Source: Sphaerolaimus hirsutus | Lineage: Eukaryota; Nematoda; Chromadorea; Monhysterida; Sphaerolaimidae | Direction of reading: 5' to 3' | DNA length: 64,000 bases | Assembly (NCBI GenBank): GCA_964036195.1 | Contig: OZ038454.1 | Span: forward strand, 24,538,315-24,602,314 | Shown: piece by piece, positions 1 to 12,200 of the stretch | Layout: each line of letters begins with the position of its first letter | Numbering within the stretch: the stretch's first letter is position 1 | Notes under the pieces: model-generated | Seen by the model: only the letters and a program-made list of their open reading frames with translations | Database searches by the model: none | Told to the model about the DNA's origin: nothing | Made by a program: the position numbers and the translations under genes

Positions 1-21
1 TCGACATATGAAATAGATTCC

Positions 22-75
22 CACCCAATGAATCGGGCTGCCCGACAAACTTGTCGGGCTAATTAATTTTCTTGC
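22..75. mobile_element. MITE-B end fragment
   Basis: AATCGGGCTGCCCGACAAAC and TCGGGCTAATTAATTTTC match the MITE-B terminal core. The other end would lie left of the window. Confidence 0.55.
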
Positions 76-143
76 CCGGCCGCAGTCGCGCGCATCATCC
101 GGCGGTGTAATATGTTGCGCGCGACGGGCACTTTTTGTTTTAG

Positions 144-212
144 GCGCTAATGAACGTCACAAGTTGTCGCCGCCCGTCTGTTTTGTACGCGGCAGATTTT
201 GTGCCGTCTCAG
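144..212 (+). CDS. First visible exon of the helical-repeat gene (tentative)
   Basis: A 23-codon exon (ALMNVTSCRRPSV and on) between a TTTTAG acceptor and a CAG/GTGAAC donor. It joins the 877 exon in phase 0. It lies just downstream of a MITE-B end at 30-75. It is short and has no repeat motif, so support is only the splice signals, the phase and the higher GC content. Confidence 0.4.
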
Positions 213-3200
213 GTGAACGAGTTGGCGAATGCTCGCGTGAATCTCACAAAGTTTTTGTTTACTACCGTATTTTACTGAATAAGTCCCCAGGGGGTTATTG
301 CTTTCGTTGTAGGATAGGATTTCGATAGGGAAGTTATTCAAGCGAGAAACAAAATTTTATGTTTTTTTTTGCACTTAAATGAAGCCAGAAACAGCTGATT
401 GCAGGGGGACTTATTCGAGGACATACTGTAGTTATCTTTTGATCACTGAAAAAGTGATATCGTTGCCCGCCCCATTTTCAGGTAGCCATGTCTTTGCTAT
501 ACTTATTACTGGCAAGCTATCTGCTTGTGGGCACGGTGAGTTTTTTCAGTTTTCTAGAAAGGCGGGGCTTTTTTGAGTGTCAGACTAGGGTTCACACTGG
601 ATTGGATTTTGGAAATTTTAATTTATTTGACTTTTTCAGCCTGAGGCAAACTAGGCTTATTTTGGGTTCATATTGGGGATAGGACCTACCTATAGTCATT
701 AGGTAAGTAGTCCGGAATGTCGACCTATCATTCTTCTAGTGAAACTTATTCACAGTGGCTATTCTTTGATCGCCGGAAATAAACAATTTACCTAATCGAC
801 AAATATCCACGTCACTCGACTTGGGCCACTTAAACCTCACCACTTACCACTTACCACTTACCACTTAACCCGTCAGTGCCTGTGCGCCTCGGAGGAATCG
901 GCATCAGGCGAATTCGGCTCGCCCGAAAGACTCGGCTCCAATGAGTTCAGCGGGGAGAACGCGTGCGGCAATATAGCCGGCGGGCCGACGGGCGTCTGCG
1001 GGGGGCGCGACGGACCCGACCCGGAGCCGCTCGCGCTGGTGACACTTTCAGAGCCTGTAAAGTGCCATGTAAAGTGTTAAGTGTCATGTAAAGTGTCAAA
1101 AGTCATGGAAAATGCCCTGGAAAATGGCAAACTTGCGTGACATATATCAAATATCATGCAGTGTCAAAAGTCGTGTAAAATACGTTTGCTTTTTTCCAGG
1201 GCACTTTTGACACTTTACATGACACTCGACACTTTACAGGGCACTTTGCATGCTCTGGAAGTGTCCCCTGGCCGACGTGGACATGATCACGAGCATCATG
1301 GAAGGCATGCACGTGTCCACGGTGACCAGATTGGATAGCGAGTTGGTTGAGGCCGTGCCGGCCGATTCCATTGCCAGGATTCCAGAGTGCGTTTTTGGGA
1401 GAATCTTCATCCAAATTTGTCCATTCTGAATTTACCATTCGAGTTTGGTTACCGATTTCCTCTAAATACCGCCAGGGGGTATTAGTTCAGGGAGCGAATT
1501 TTAAGGGGTATTTCGAGGGAGCGTATTCCGAGGGGGTTTATTTTTTCATAAGCTCGCTCAGGCCTGGGGGTAGATCGAGGAAATAAGGGGGTAGTTCGAG
1601 GTATCCAGCACGTAGAAAAATCCGGCCACTGAATAGCCAATTGTTGCCGCCCGATGCAGAAAACTCACAGATTTTCCATTGTCAAATGAGTCAAATTGGT
1701 GGGCACACCTATTGCGAACCCAGTAACTCATTTCGCAAGTATGGCCCCACACACGCTAGTTGACATCGACACCAAATGTCAACTGGTTCCGATCCCAATT
1801 AGCATTCAAAAAAATCACCAATTGTTTGGAAAATATATATAAATATATCACCCAAAACTTGGAAAAAATATAAATATATATAAATCACTCAAGGCCTTCA
1901 AAAAATATAATTAAATCACTGAAAAAATAACTCTAAGCTCAAAAAAAATCACAAAAAATCACTTGTGGTTTATTTCAATTACAAGCAAAATTGTGGGCTA
2001 TTGCGGGCTTAATTTACCATTTGCAAGCACAAAAATGTACTTGAACATCCCACAATCTATTTATTATTGTTTCACAAGCAGTATTCATTTCATACAATAT
2101 TGACAAGTGAAAATATCATGCAAATATCACAACGGGAAAATTCAACCTACAACCTCAATGACAACTTCTAAAACATTTTGCACTGCAAACATGTTGCAGT
2201 TAACCTAAAGTGCCTGGTTGTGGCAGTGATGTTTGACTAAATAGGTGCTTAGTACTTGCAGCAGTGCCAGGTATGCCAAGGAAGTTTAGTGTGAATTCAC
2301 TTAACATATTTCCTTGAAATACCCCCAGGGGATTTATTTTTCAGAGTGAGAATTTTGAGGGGGGTTAAACTCTTTGTCACACACATAATGAAGACAAAGT
2401 GATGGTGGTATCACCATTTGTCATCATTTGAGTTTTCACATTAGGTAAACACAGTGGCAAACTAGTGAAAAAAAAACCCACTGAAATTCACGCTATATGT
2501 GAAAACAACATCTACAGCATTCTATTGTGGAAAACTGGATGGTGACATGTCACCATTTTTGGCCATTTCAGTTTTCAAAAAGTCATGGTGAAAACTAGTG
2601 TGTGTAGGCACAATATTTACCTGCTTCAAACACTATTTTAACCCAATAATGCTCTACATGAGCAGATGAGAGATTTTCAGGAGAAAATTCTCTTGCAAAA
2701 TTCAAAATTCTCTTGAACAGATTACATGTTTTAGTCATGAAGCGCAATACTTGCACCACAATGTATCTAGTATGAGTGATTTTCGCAGTGATTTTTTTTT
2801 GAATTTGAAAAATATATATAAATATATCACTCAGAATTTGAAAAAAATATAAATATATATAAATCACGGGTTATTTATATTTATTGTGATTTTTGAAAAT
2901 ATAAATCACGGGTTATTTTTCGAATGCTAATCCCAATTCAAAGCTTGCGTTTGAACGCCGATAGTCGGCTCGTGAGCAAGCTTTGAATTCGGATCGGCAC
3001 CAGTTGACATTTGGTGTCAATGTCAACTAGCGTGTGTGGGCCCTATTTAAAAAGTAGCATTTATTTCTTCGCAGGGATGCGCGTCCGCTGAGCAACCCCT
3101 CGGTAACGCGGGCGATGTACGACAAGAAAACAGCGCAGACATCCGTGGAGACAGCCAGACTACTCTCGGTTTGTGGAGACAAATGTGCAATATTTTAAGC

Positions 3201-6200
3201 TGTTTTTGTCGTTGTTGTCGATTAGTTTTTGCTCTTATGCTGCGATTACAGCTCGGGCGTAAAATTGACCAGCGTAAAATTGATTTTTGGGCGTAAAATT
3301 AATTACAGGTGAATGGATACAGATATGGCATTGTAATTTCAGTCAAAGAAAGCGCACATGCAGATGTTGCTTGTGTCCAAAGCTCATCAGTTTATTTTAA
3401 TTGCACTAGAAGTTATGAATTTTGGCACAAAATTTTTTTATTTTACGCCCTAATTTTACGCCACTTACAGCGCATAATTGACAAAATTGTGCTAAAATTC
3501 ATAACTCCCAGTACGATTAAAATAAACTCATGAAGTTTGGACACAAGAAATGTCCGCATCTAAGCTTTCTTTGACTGAAATAACAATGCCGTATCTTAAT
3601 CCATTCATCTGTAATTAATTTTACGCCCAAAATCAATTTTACGCCCGGTCAATTTTACGCCCGAGCTGTAATCGCAGCATTAGGGTGCAAAAAACAGCCC
3701 GATTCCGCGTGATGAAACTCTTATTTTGATTGTCAAAACTTAGACTGAAAAACGAAAATGTCAGTCTCGATCCCGATCTGCAACACGTCTTCATACCGCC
3801 CAGACCCAACCCAGTGAAGATTCCTCCAATCCAATCTGCATTTTTAACTAGAAAGATTATCAATTTCAAATCACAAATTTCGATAAACTCCTGGCAGGAG
3901 TAACGTTCAATCCCAGGATTTTTCCTCAGGGTTCCAACACCCCCATTCCTCACCTAACGATGGCAAACGAAAATTCGAAAACGTTTTTGAATTTTCGAGT
4001 TTTTTGGACTTCGAAAAAAAAATTTTCAGAAAACAATTCGAAACGTCATTTTAGAAAAACACTGTTCCAAAAATTCAAACACGTTTTTCCATATATTTAG
4101 TTTGCCATCGTTACCCCTACCCTAGACCCTAGACCCCAAACTCCAAACCAAAACCCTTCTCAACCCCCCACCCCCGTCGCAGCACATGTCTCGCAGCGAG
4201 CTGCACTCGCTCAACTGGGACCTGGTGATGAAGGGCATGACGCCCGAGGGCATGGCCGCCCTGACGCCCTCCACGGCGGAGAAAATGCCCTGGGACAAGG
4301 TCATGCCGCACATCACCCCCGAGATGGCCAGGCTCATGACCGCCCCAGTTGTCAAGGTAGCACGACAGTTTCTTCGTGTAAACCGCACCTCCCCCCCGTA
4401 CACAACGCAAGGGAAGAAAGTGTAAAATGGCATGTAAAATGTCATGCAAAGTGTCACTTGTCATCTCAAATGCATACAAAGTAAAATCTCAATGGTCATG
4501 CAAAGTTCAGTAATAAAATCTTTCCATTTTTTTACTTGACATTTTACATGACATTTTACGCAGGGCTTGGGTTGGGACTGCCCCCAAGCTTATTCGTAAT
4601 TTCAATTTGAATTCATTCAATCATCGAAATTCCGGCCGCAGGCGATGCCCCCATCTGCGTGGGAAAGTGCCACTCCGCAGCTGATCGGCGGCATGTCCCC
4701 GGCCACTTTTGGCGAGGTGCCAGTGGAAAGTTTGAATAAAGTGCCCGTGGAAAACTTCAAATATGTCTCCGTGAGTGTCTGTGAATTTGCGATCTAAGAC
4801 GAGGTTCTAATTTTCAATTGCAATAGTTTTGAAGAAAATGCGAAAAAAGGGCTAGGTATAATAACAAAATTTCGCAACATCTCCAGGTCAACTCCTGGCG
4901 GCAACTAGGGCCGCGCCGATTTTCTCAATTAAAATCATCAGTAGTCTATCAAATCAGTCAAAAGACATACGAGTACCTGGGCCGGCCGTTTTTGTCGCGC
5001 GTCGACAAGCCGCGACTGCAGGAGATCGAGGCGGCGCTGCCGTCGCTGCCGCCCATCCGGCCGCCGACAATTGCGGATGTGCCGCCGCTGTCCAGTCAGG
5101 TTAGGGGGGGGGGGGTTATAAGTTTTATAAGTTAAGGACTTTCATTTTCTTTTTTTTTTCGCCGGAATGTTATTAATAAAAAATGAAACCATTTTAGAGG
5201 TTTTTTATAAAAAAAATAGAATTGTTACACAATTTCACTTTAATTTTACAAATATTCAAAAAAAATTTACTTATTTTTACGTCATTTAATTTATTTGTCA
5301 TTTTATTTTATTTTTCAATTTTCCATTTTATTTTTATGTTTTTCTTAAATTTCTCCAACCCTGATAATGGCAGACTACCTAAATGAATCTTTTTTACCAT
5401 GAAGAAGACACCATAATTTAATTTAATTTTAGGGAATTTTTAAGAAGATTCGGAAATTCAAAAATTATCAGGGTTATCAAAAATTTTCACCACCCCCCCC
5501 CCCCTCAAAGACCCGCCCAGCGGGAGAGAAACTGCACGACGCCATAATCGGGCAGGCAGAGGTAGCCAAGCACATGCGCGCCGACTCTAACACCTGGAAG
5601 CCCGAACCCGCCGCGCATCCGATCCACGAGAAGTTCCTGTTGGACATGCCCGGCTCCGCTGCGCATCGGTTCTCTACACAGTGAGTGTGGGGGGGGGGGT
5701 TAAACAGTGGAATATTGGAATTATAAAGTTTTCTTTGTCTTATAATTATTTTTCGAATACCTATGTTTGTTTGGCATCGTGTTTGTTATAGGGGCAGGTG
5801 GTTGCTGGCGTCATGGTGCTGGCGCCATTTGCAGGCGATAAAGGGCGTCATTGGCGCTAGGCGTCCTTTTCCTGTGGCGCTCTTGGCGCCTGGTGCCCTG
5901 TTTCTGAATGGCGCCATGGCGCCGTTTTTTCTAGCGCTTTTCCACCACTACACCAAATCATGTTTTTATCTATTGAAAAGTCTTCTGTGTAATAAAAAAT
6001 CAACTTCGTCAAAAGTCACGTAAAAAAATAAAATTCTAGTCAAATAAAAACTAAATTCCATCCTAAAGTGCCCACCGTATTTTCTCTAAATGCCTTGGGA
6101 GTGATTGTTTCAGAGTGAGAATTTTGAGGGGTGTTAAACGAAGGGGGGCGGGTATTTCGAGGGGGGCTAATAAATTTATAGTGTCCATTTGGAGGGGGGT

Positions 6201-9200
6201 ATTTCGAAGAAATACGGTACCTCAACTCAACCCCCCCCCCCGAACTCCAGGGCTCGCGAATCTCTGAACGGGGACGAGTACTGGTGGCGGCGGCACCGTT
6301 TCCTGCAGTCGACCGCAAGAGATTTGCTCGCCCAGTCGTCCAGCAACGACCTGAAAAGCATGGACTGGAACGAGATCGCCCCAGATTTGGACGGCAGCGC
6401 GTACAATTCCATGAGTCCAGGTGACAAGTTCATTTTGTGTGTAAGGTTTGGGTAGGGCGCCAGACGCGCCAGTACCTATGCGTTGCTAAGTTACCGTATT
6501 TCTTCTAATAGAACGGCATACCTGCAATAGAAGGGCACCTCCAATACAGCGGCCGGTTTTGGCTTGCTCACGAAAACAATAGAATGACACCCTCCAATTG
6601 ATCGGCGCCTTCAATAGTACGGCGTGTAAAAATGTTCACGAAGAAAATAGAACGGCGCACTTCTATCAGAAGAAATACGGCAATAAGCGAGAATTTTGAC
6701 AAACTTGCTCGCATGTCGGACGTCCTAACGGGGGTGCACTGATACGCACATCTGCCCGTTACGCACATTTGCCCGTTTTTTCACTTGACACTTTTTTAAG
6801 TGATTTTCAGATATGAGTGAAGTGAAAAACGCTGCGCAATGACATTAGTGAACTTTTTTTCACTTCACTCATATCTGAAAATCACTTGAAAAAGTTTCAA
6901 GTGAAAAAAACGGGCAAATGTGCGTAACGGGCAGATGTGCGTATCAGGCCTGCCCCGTCCTAACGTGCACATCACGTTCCAATTGAATTTGCACCCAGGT
7001 CAATTGGAGTTATTGCCGTGGAACGACATTTTGGCCAGCGCCAGTCCGGAGGCCATGTCTGGATTGTCGCCGAGGACTGTGCAATCTATTCCAGTCGAGG
7101 CGTTTAGGTGAGATTACCTACTGCTAGGTGAGGTGCCACTGCTTGTGCCCTGTAAAATGTCAAATGCCTTGTAAAATGGCAAACTTGTGTGCCATTTTAC
7201 AAGGCACAAGGTATTTTACAAGGCATGTTTAACTCTTTGCATGACATTTGACATTTTACTGGGTATGGGCGTTGCACCACGAGAAACGGTTGAATTCGTA
7301 TCCTGCTGAGCTGTAAATCCGGTCTGGACACGTATAAAAACAAAAAACAAAAACAAATAATTTTCCAAATGTTTCCAAAAACAGCAATTGAGTTTTCATT
7401 CGCGTGCGCACCGTTCTCTATAGCAAACCGTGAAAGGAAAGTATTTCCCACCAAATTCAAATCCCCCCCATCCCAGAGGAATGTCGTCGGAGACGTTCAA
7501 CGGCTTCAGCACGCCCGTGCTGCGCTCGCTCACCGTCGAGCACATGCAGGTGCTCAGTCCAGAGGTGTACCAGGGCATGGGCTGGCACCAGGCCAACGGT
7601 TTGGGTCCGGAGATGATCAATGTACTCGCTGGTGGGTTGTCGTTTGGTTGTTTGACACTTGACACTTGATAAAACTTTTTACTTGACTCGTTTACGGTAG
7701 TTGATTGGTATTGTCGAAGATGGTTTTTTATGGCAGTGTGGCTCAGTGCATAAAATGTACATACCGTATTTCCTCGAAATACCCCCCCCCCTCGAAATAC
7801 CCCCCTCAAAATGGGCACTATGAATTTGTGGTCCGGGAAATGCATAACAGACATTCAAAACACTTACTGTGATACGTTAGAACATCGTTTATACCATCTA
7901 CATCCTTATATAAGGCTGTAAAAACTTATAAATGGTGGTTATTGTTGCATTTTTCACGTTTTTCTCTCAAAATTTTCACTCTGAAAAAATAAACCCCCGG
8001 GGGGTAATTTGAGGAAATACGGTAGTCTGCAACCTGCATTGGGTGCATACTGCATAGGTGCGCTGTGAGTTTAGATGTGCTGGAAGAAAATTTTTTAGAT
8101 GTCCTGGGAGCTTGGTGCCTGAGCGAGCTGAATTTGGGAGCGAGTTTTTTTACATTGCAATGCCATTTTTCCGACAATTCATTGTGTCCACTGGAAAGCT
8201 GTGTTTCGAAGTCCGGCGCCCACTCCAGTTCCTATCACCCCACCATCCAATTGGATCTGACCCCAGGCGCCTCACGTCGGCGCAAGCGGCAGGCCGGGGC
8301 GGGCACCAAGATCGCCCTGCTCATGTGGGAGAAGGTGTTCGCCGAGGCGGACCCCAGGCAGGTGGGCGCCTTCACCGACCAACTCAGTCCGGAGGTCATA
8401 CGGGTGAGCGGGGGTTGTGGGCGTGGTTTAGAGGGGGGTGAGTGACTGGGAGGGTGGATTTGATAATAAACTTGAGTGACGTGCTATTTGTTGTGCAAGT
8501 TTGGTTGGACACGTTCAGATATAGTTAGGTTATAAATTGGTAACAAATAGTTATGTCTAAGAAAATACTTATGTATGTTTCTTTCAGGTTTTTTATGTTT
8601 TGCTGTAAATTTTCCGGGATCGGGATTTGAAAATTTTCGGGACCGGAATCGGGATTGGGATGTTCAAATTTCGGGATCGCGATCGTAATTAGCGTTTGGG
8701 ATCGGGATCGGGACCGCCGAATCCCGTTTGTAAATTATCGGCATTCGGGATCGGGATCCCGTTTGGACCCTACACTTGTCTCATCACTTGTCACTTATCC
8801 ACTTGTCAATCGTCTCCAAACAGCAAATCAACTGGCACAACGTGTTCTCCACCGCCGAGCCGGAAGTGCTGCGCGCCATCTCTGTACGCACATACGAGCA
8901 CATACCCGCGGATGCGTTTAGGGATTTGAGTCCCGAGGGGCTGGGCGCTTTGCCGCCTGATTTGTGGCAGGTTAGATTACTATGGTATTTTTAAGGGGGG
9001 GGGGGGGGTTCAGGAAAGTGTGTGTAACGTATTTGCTTGAATAATTCCCCCTGGGAATTATTTTTTCGTCAGAGTTTTTTGAAGTGGGAAAAATCCAAGG
9101 ATGAATTATTCAAGTGGGAAAATTTTTTTTACAACACTCGTCTAACAGGGGGAATTATTCAAAGGAGGCGGAATTATTCGAGTGGTGGAATTATTCTAGA

Positions 9201-12200
9201 AAATACGGTATAAATACTGTGAATTTAATCAGTTTTCTCAACTTGAACGTCATGTTCACACCAAAACCATGTGAACGCCGCTCTAATGGTATTGATGTTA
9301 TCCAGTGTGCTATATATGTATCGGTTAGCTTATATGTAAATATGTAATGTATCTGCCCATATTTCACGTCTGAATACAGGTGATGAAGGTGGAACAATTA
9401 GAATACATTCAAGCCGAAAGTTTCAGCGGATTCCAATACGACCAATTTTCGCGCACGCGACCAGAGATCTTCCAGTCAATGACGTTAGCTTGTTTACATT
9501 TTTCTGTACGATGATAGATGTGTAAAAATGTATTACTCATGAAACATATTTACATTACGTACACCTATCTTCAAAACACATGCCATTGATATTTGGCAAC
9601 AATTTATTCAATTTTTTTTCCTTGTAAAATGATTTCATTCATGTGCAAATCGCTTCTGGCGCCGTGCCAAAATGTGGACATAAAGAACAGCAGTTCTGAA
9701 ATTAATTCATTCCCAAATTAAAAAGTAGGTACATTTTTTACACAGAAAACAGCAGATCTCAAAGGTTCGATGGGGAAGAATAATGAACAGAGCCGACTGG
9801 AATTCTATGGAATACGAGACTGTAAACGCAGTACCCCCATACGGTTTCAAATGGATGTCCTACGAAACAATGACTAGTTTATCACAAGACACCTGGTGAC
9901 AGTCCCAAACCGTGTAAATGCCCTGTAAAATGTCAAATGTAATGCAAAGTGTCAAAAGTCATGTAAAATGCCCGGTAAAATGGCAAACGTACGTTTACCA
10001 TTTTACATGACTTTTGTCACTTTGCATGACATTTTACATTTTACAGGGCATTTTACAGGGTCTGGGACTGCTCCCTGGTACGCAATAACAGCGGACCAAT
10101 CGAAAAACATCCAATGGAGGAAATTCTTCCCAAAAATGAGTGGCGAGCAAATTAGCAAAATTAGCAAACCCGCGTGGGATGGAATTCCGAAATCTGTGAT
10201 GGCCGGTATGACTGAAGAACAATTCAGGGGGATTACAAAGGATGGAATGAAGAATATACCCGCTGGACATCTGCACTTGATTAATTCGTTAGTTTTGTAG
10301 TTAATAGTGATGGTAAAATATCATGGGTTTATTCCAAGTATTTAACAGTTAAACAACAACACAAATACGTGTTTACAGTGCATACACGTTATGTAAGTAT
10401 CAATTGTCACTGCCATACGTTAACATTCCTTTGTATTTATTTTCATTGAACATTTTTGTAAATTTTCTAGCATATTTTTCACCCAGAGGGAAGGGGGAGT
10501 TATTCAAGGGGGGGGGGTTATTCGAAGGGAGAAGTTTTTTCGTCAGAGTCATTGATGGCGGAGTTATTCAAGGGGAAGGAGTTTTTCGAGGGGCGTCTTA
10601 TTCGAGGTATACGTTAATAGATAAAATCCCCACATTGCAGAGAATATTGGAAATTCGCAACCAACGAACAGCTCCTTGGCGCCGGGCCAAAAAAACTGCG
10701 TGATGCCGGAGTAGGTCAATTGTTGCCAATCGACAGACTCGTCGATCTAGGTGAAGACTTTGCCAGGGCTGTCGGCCGAGGCAAAGATTATGATGCCTAT
10801 TTGATGGCGAAAGAACGGGCTGTTATGTTTGTGATTATCGGCGCGATTGAGGAGACAAACGGGGTGAAAGTGCACGTGAGTTTGAGAAAGTGTCAAGTGA
10901 CGTCGTCAAGTGACAAATTTACAATAAAGTTGCATATTTCCGCTGAAGGAAGAATGAAAGCACACTGAGTGCGAGTGCAAGCTTTGTCTGTTAACCGATT
11001 GCTACTGGGGGGCGCCTGAAAATTTGGGAACGTTCACATACCTATGTTTGTTTAGGACAAGTGTAGACAAACAAGTAAAATATCACAGAATGTCATCTCT
11101 TTGTTCAAAAATGTATTGAAAAATTTTGGAGTTCTAAAATAATGATAATAGTAATTGAGCGCCATGGCGCTTTTTGCTTTGGCGCCAGCGCCATGGCACT
11201 TTTACATCACTAGTTCTAATAGAAAATTAATCGAGGGAGTTAGCTTTGCCTTTACTTGGAGCCATTGTGTTGTGACAAATTTGACACTTGACTGGCACTT
11301 TTTAAGTGCTAAAGTGAATTTGATGTGAATGATTTACAAATATTCGACGATTTTACACCAGGATGCACTCAATGCACTCAACAAGGAGCAGTGGAAGTAT
11401 GTTTCATGGAAAAGAGTTGGTCGCACAATCAAATGTTATCAAGTAAATCAGTTCCCACCAGATGTTAGTTAATACTTATCAAAAATTTGCAGATGATAAA
11501 TATGTCTAGGGATGGAAAAGGTATTTTAACAACCCTGTTTTTTCAAAAGTAAAGTGCTCCTGAGTGCACTGAAGTGGTGTGAAGCGATCGATCACGCCTG
11601 AAAACGCCTGACATGCACTCCACAAACACTGCACAGATTTCCTTACTAAATTATTTACATTTGAAATGCTTGGAAATTTTGTGAAGTATCTCGTGAAGAC
11701 ACTTGACTGCAGATCACGGCAGACCAAAAGCACTGTTTTTGCTGTGATTGTGCAACCTTGGTGCAACAGCACTTAGTTTAACAGTTAACCCAATAGGACC
11801 CACCCAGTGGGTGGCACCCACTACCCATTAACCTAAAATCACCCAACCCCCAGCTGATCGAGCGAATCCCCTGGCAAGACGTCCTCCCCATAATGTCTCC
11901 ATCCACAGTGGAGTGTCTGCACAGCGACGTGTGGCGCGCCATGCCACCTCAAACTGTGGCCATTTTGGACAGGGACCAGATGCAAGCTATGAATCCAGCT
12001 ACTGTGGCCTTGTTCAGTGTGGAGTCTTTGGAGACTTTGGATGTGAGCATGTTTGAGTGTGAGTGGGTTTTTGTGTTGGGTTTTGATTTTTGGGGGGAGT
12101 TGTGTATAGGGTTCTAACCATATGACTTTTCGATATCGATATTTTTTTTCTGTAACTCGATATTCAATATCGATAGGATATGTACTCTCGATATTAATAT

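Noticed and set aside
9968-10077. Extension of the 10078 exon upstream through the MITE-A arm
   Set aside because: The frame is open, but it is the palindromic arm of a transposon; the repeat pattern of the protein continues only if the arm is removed.
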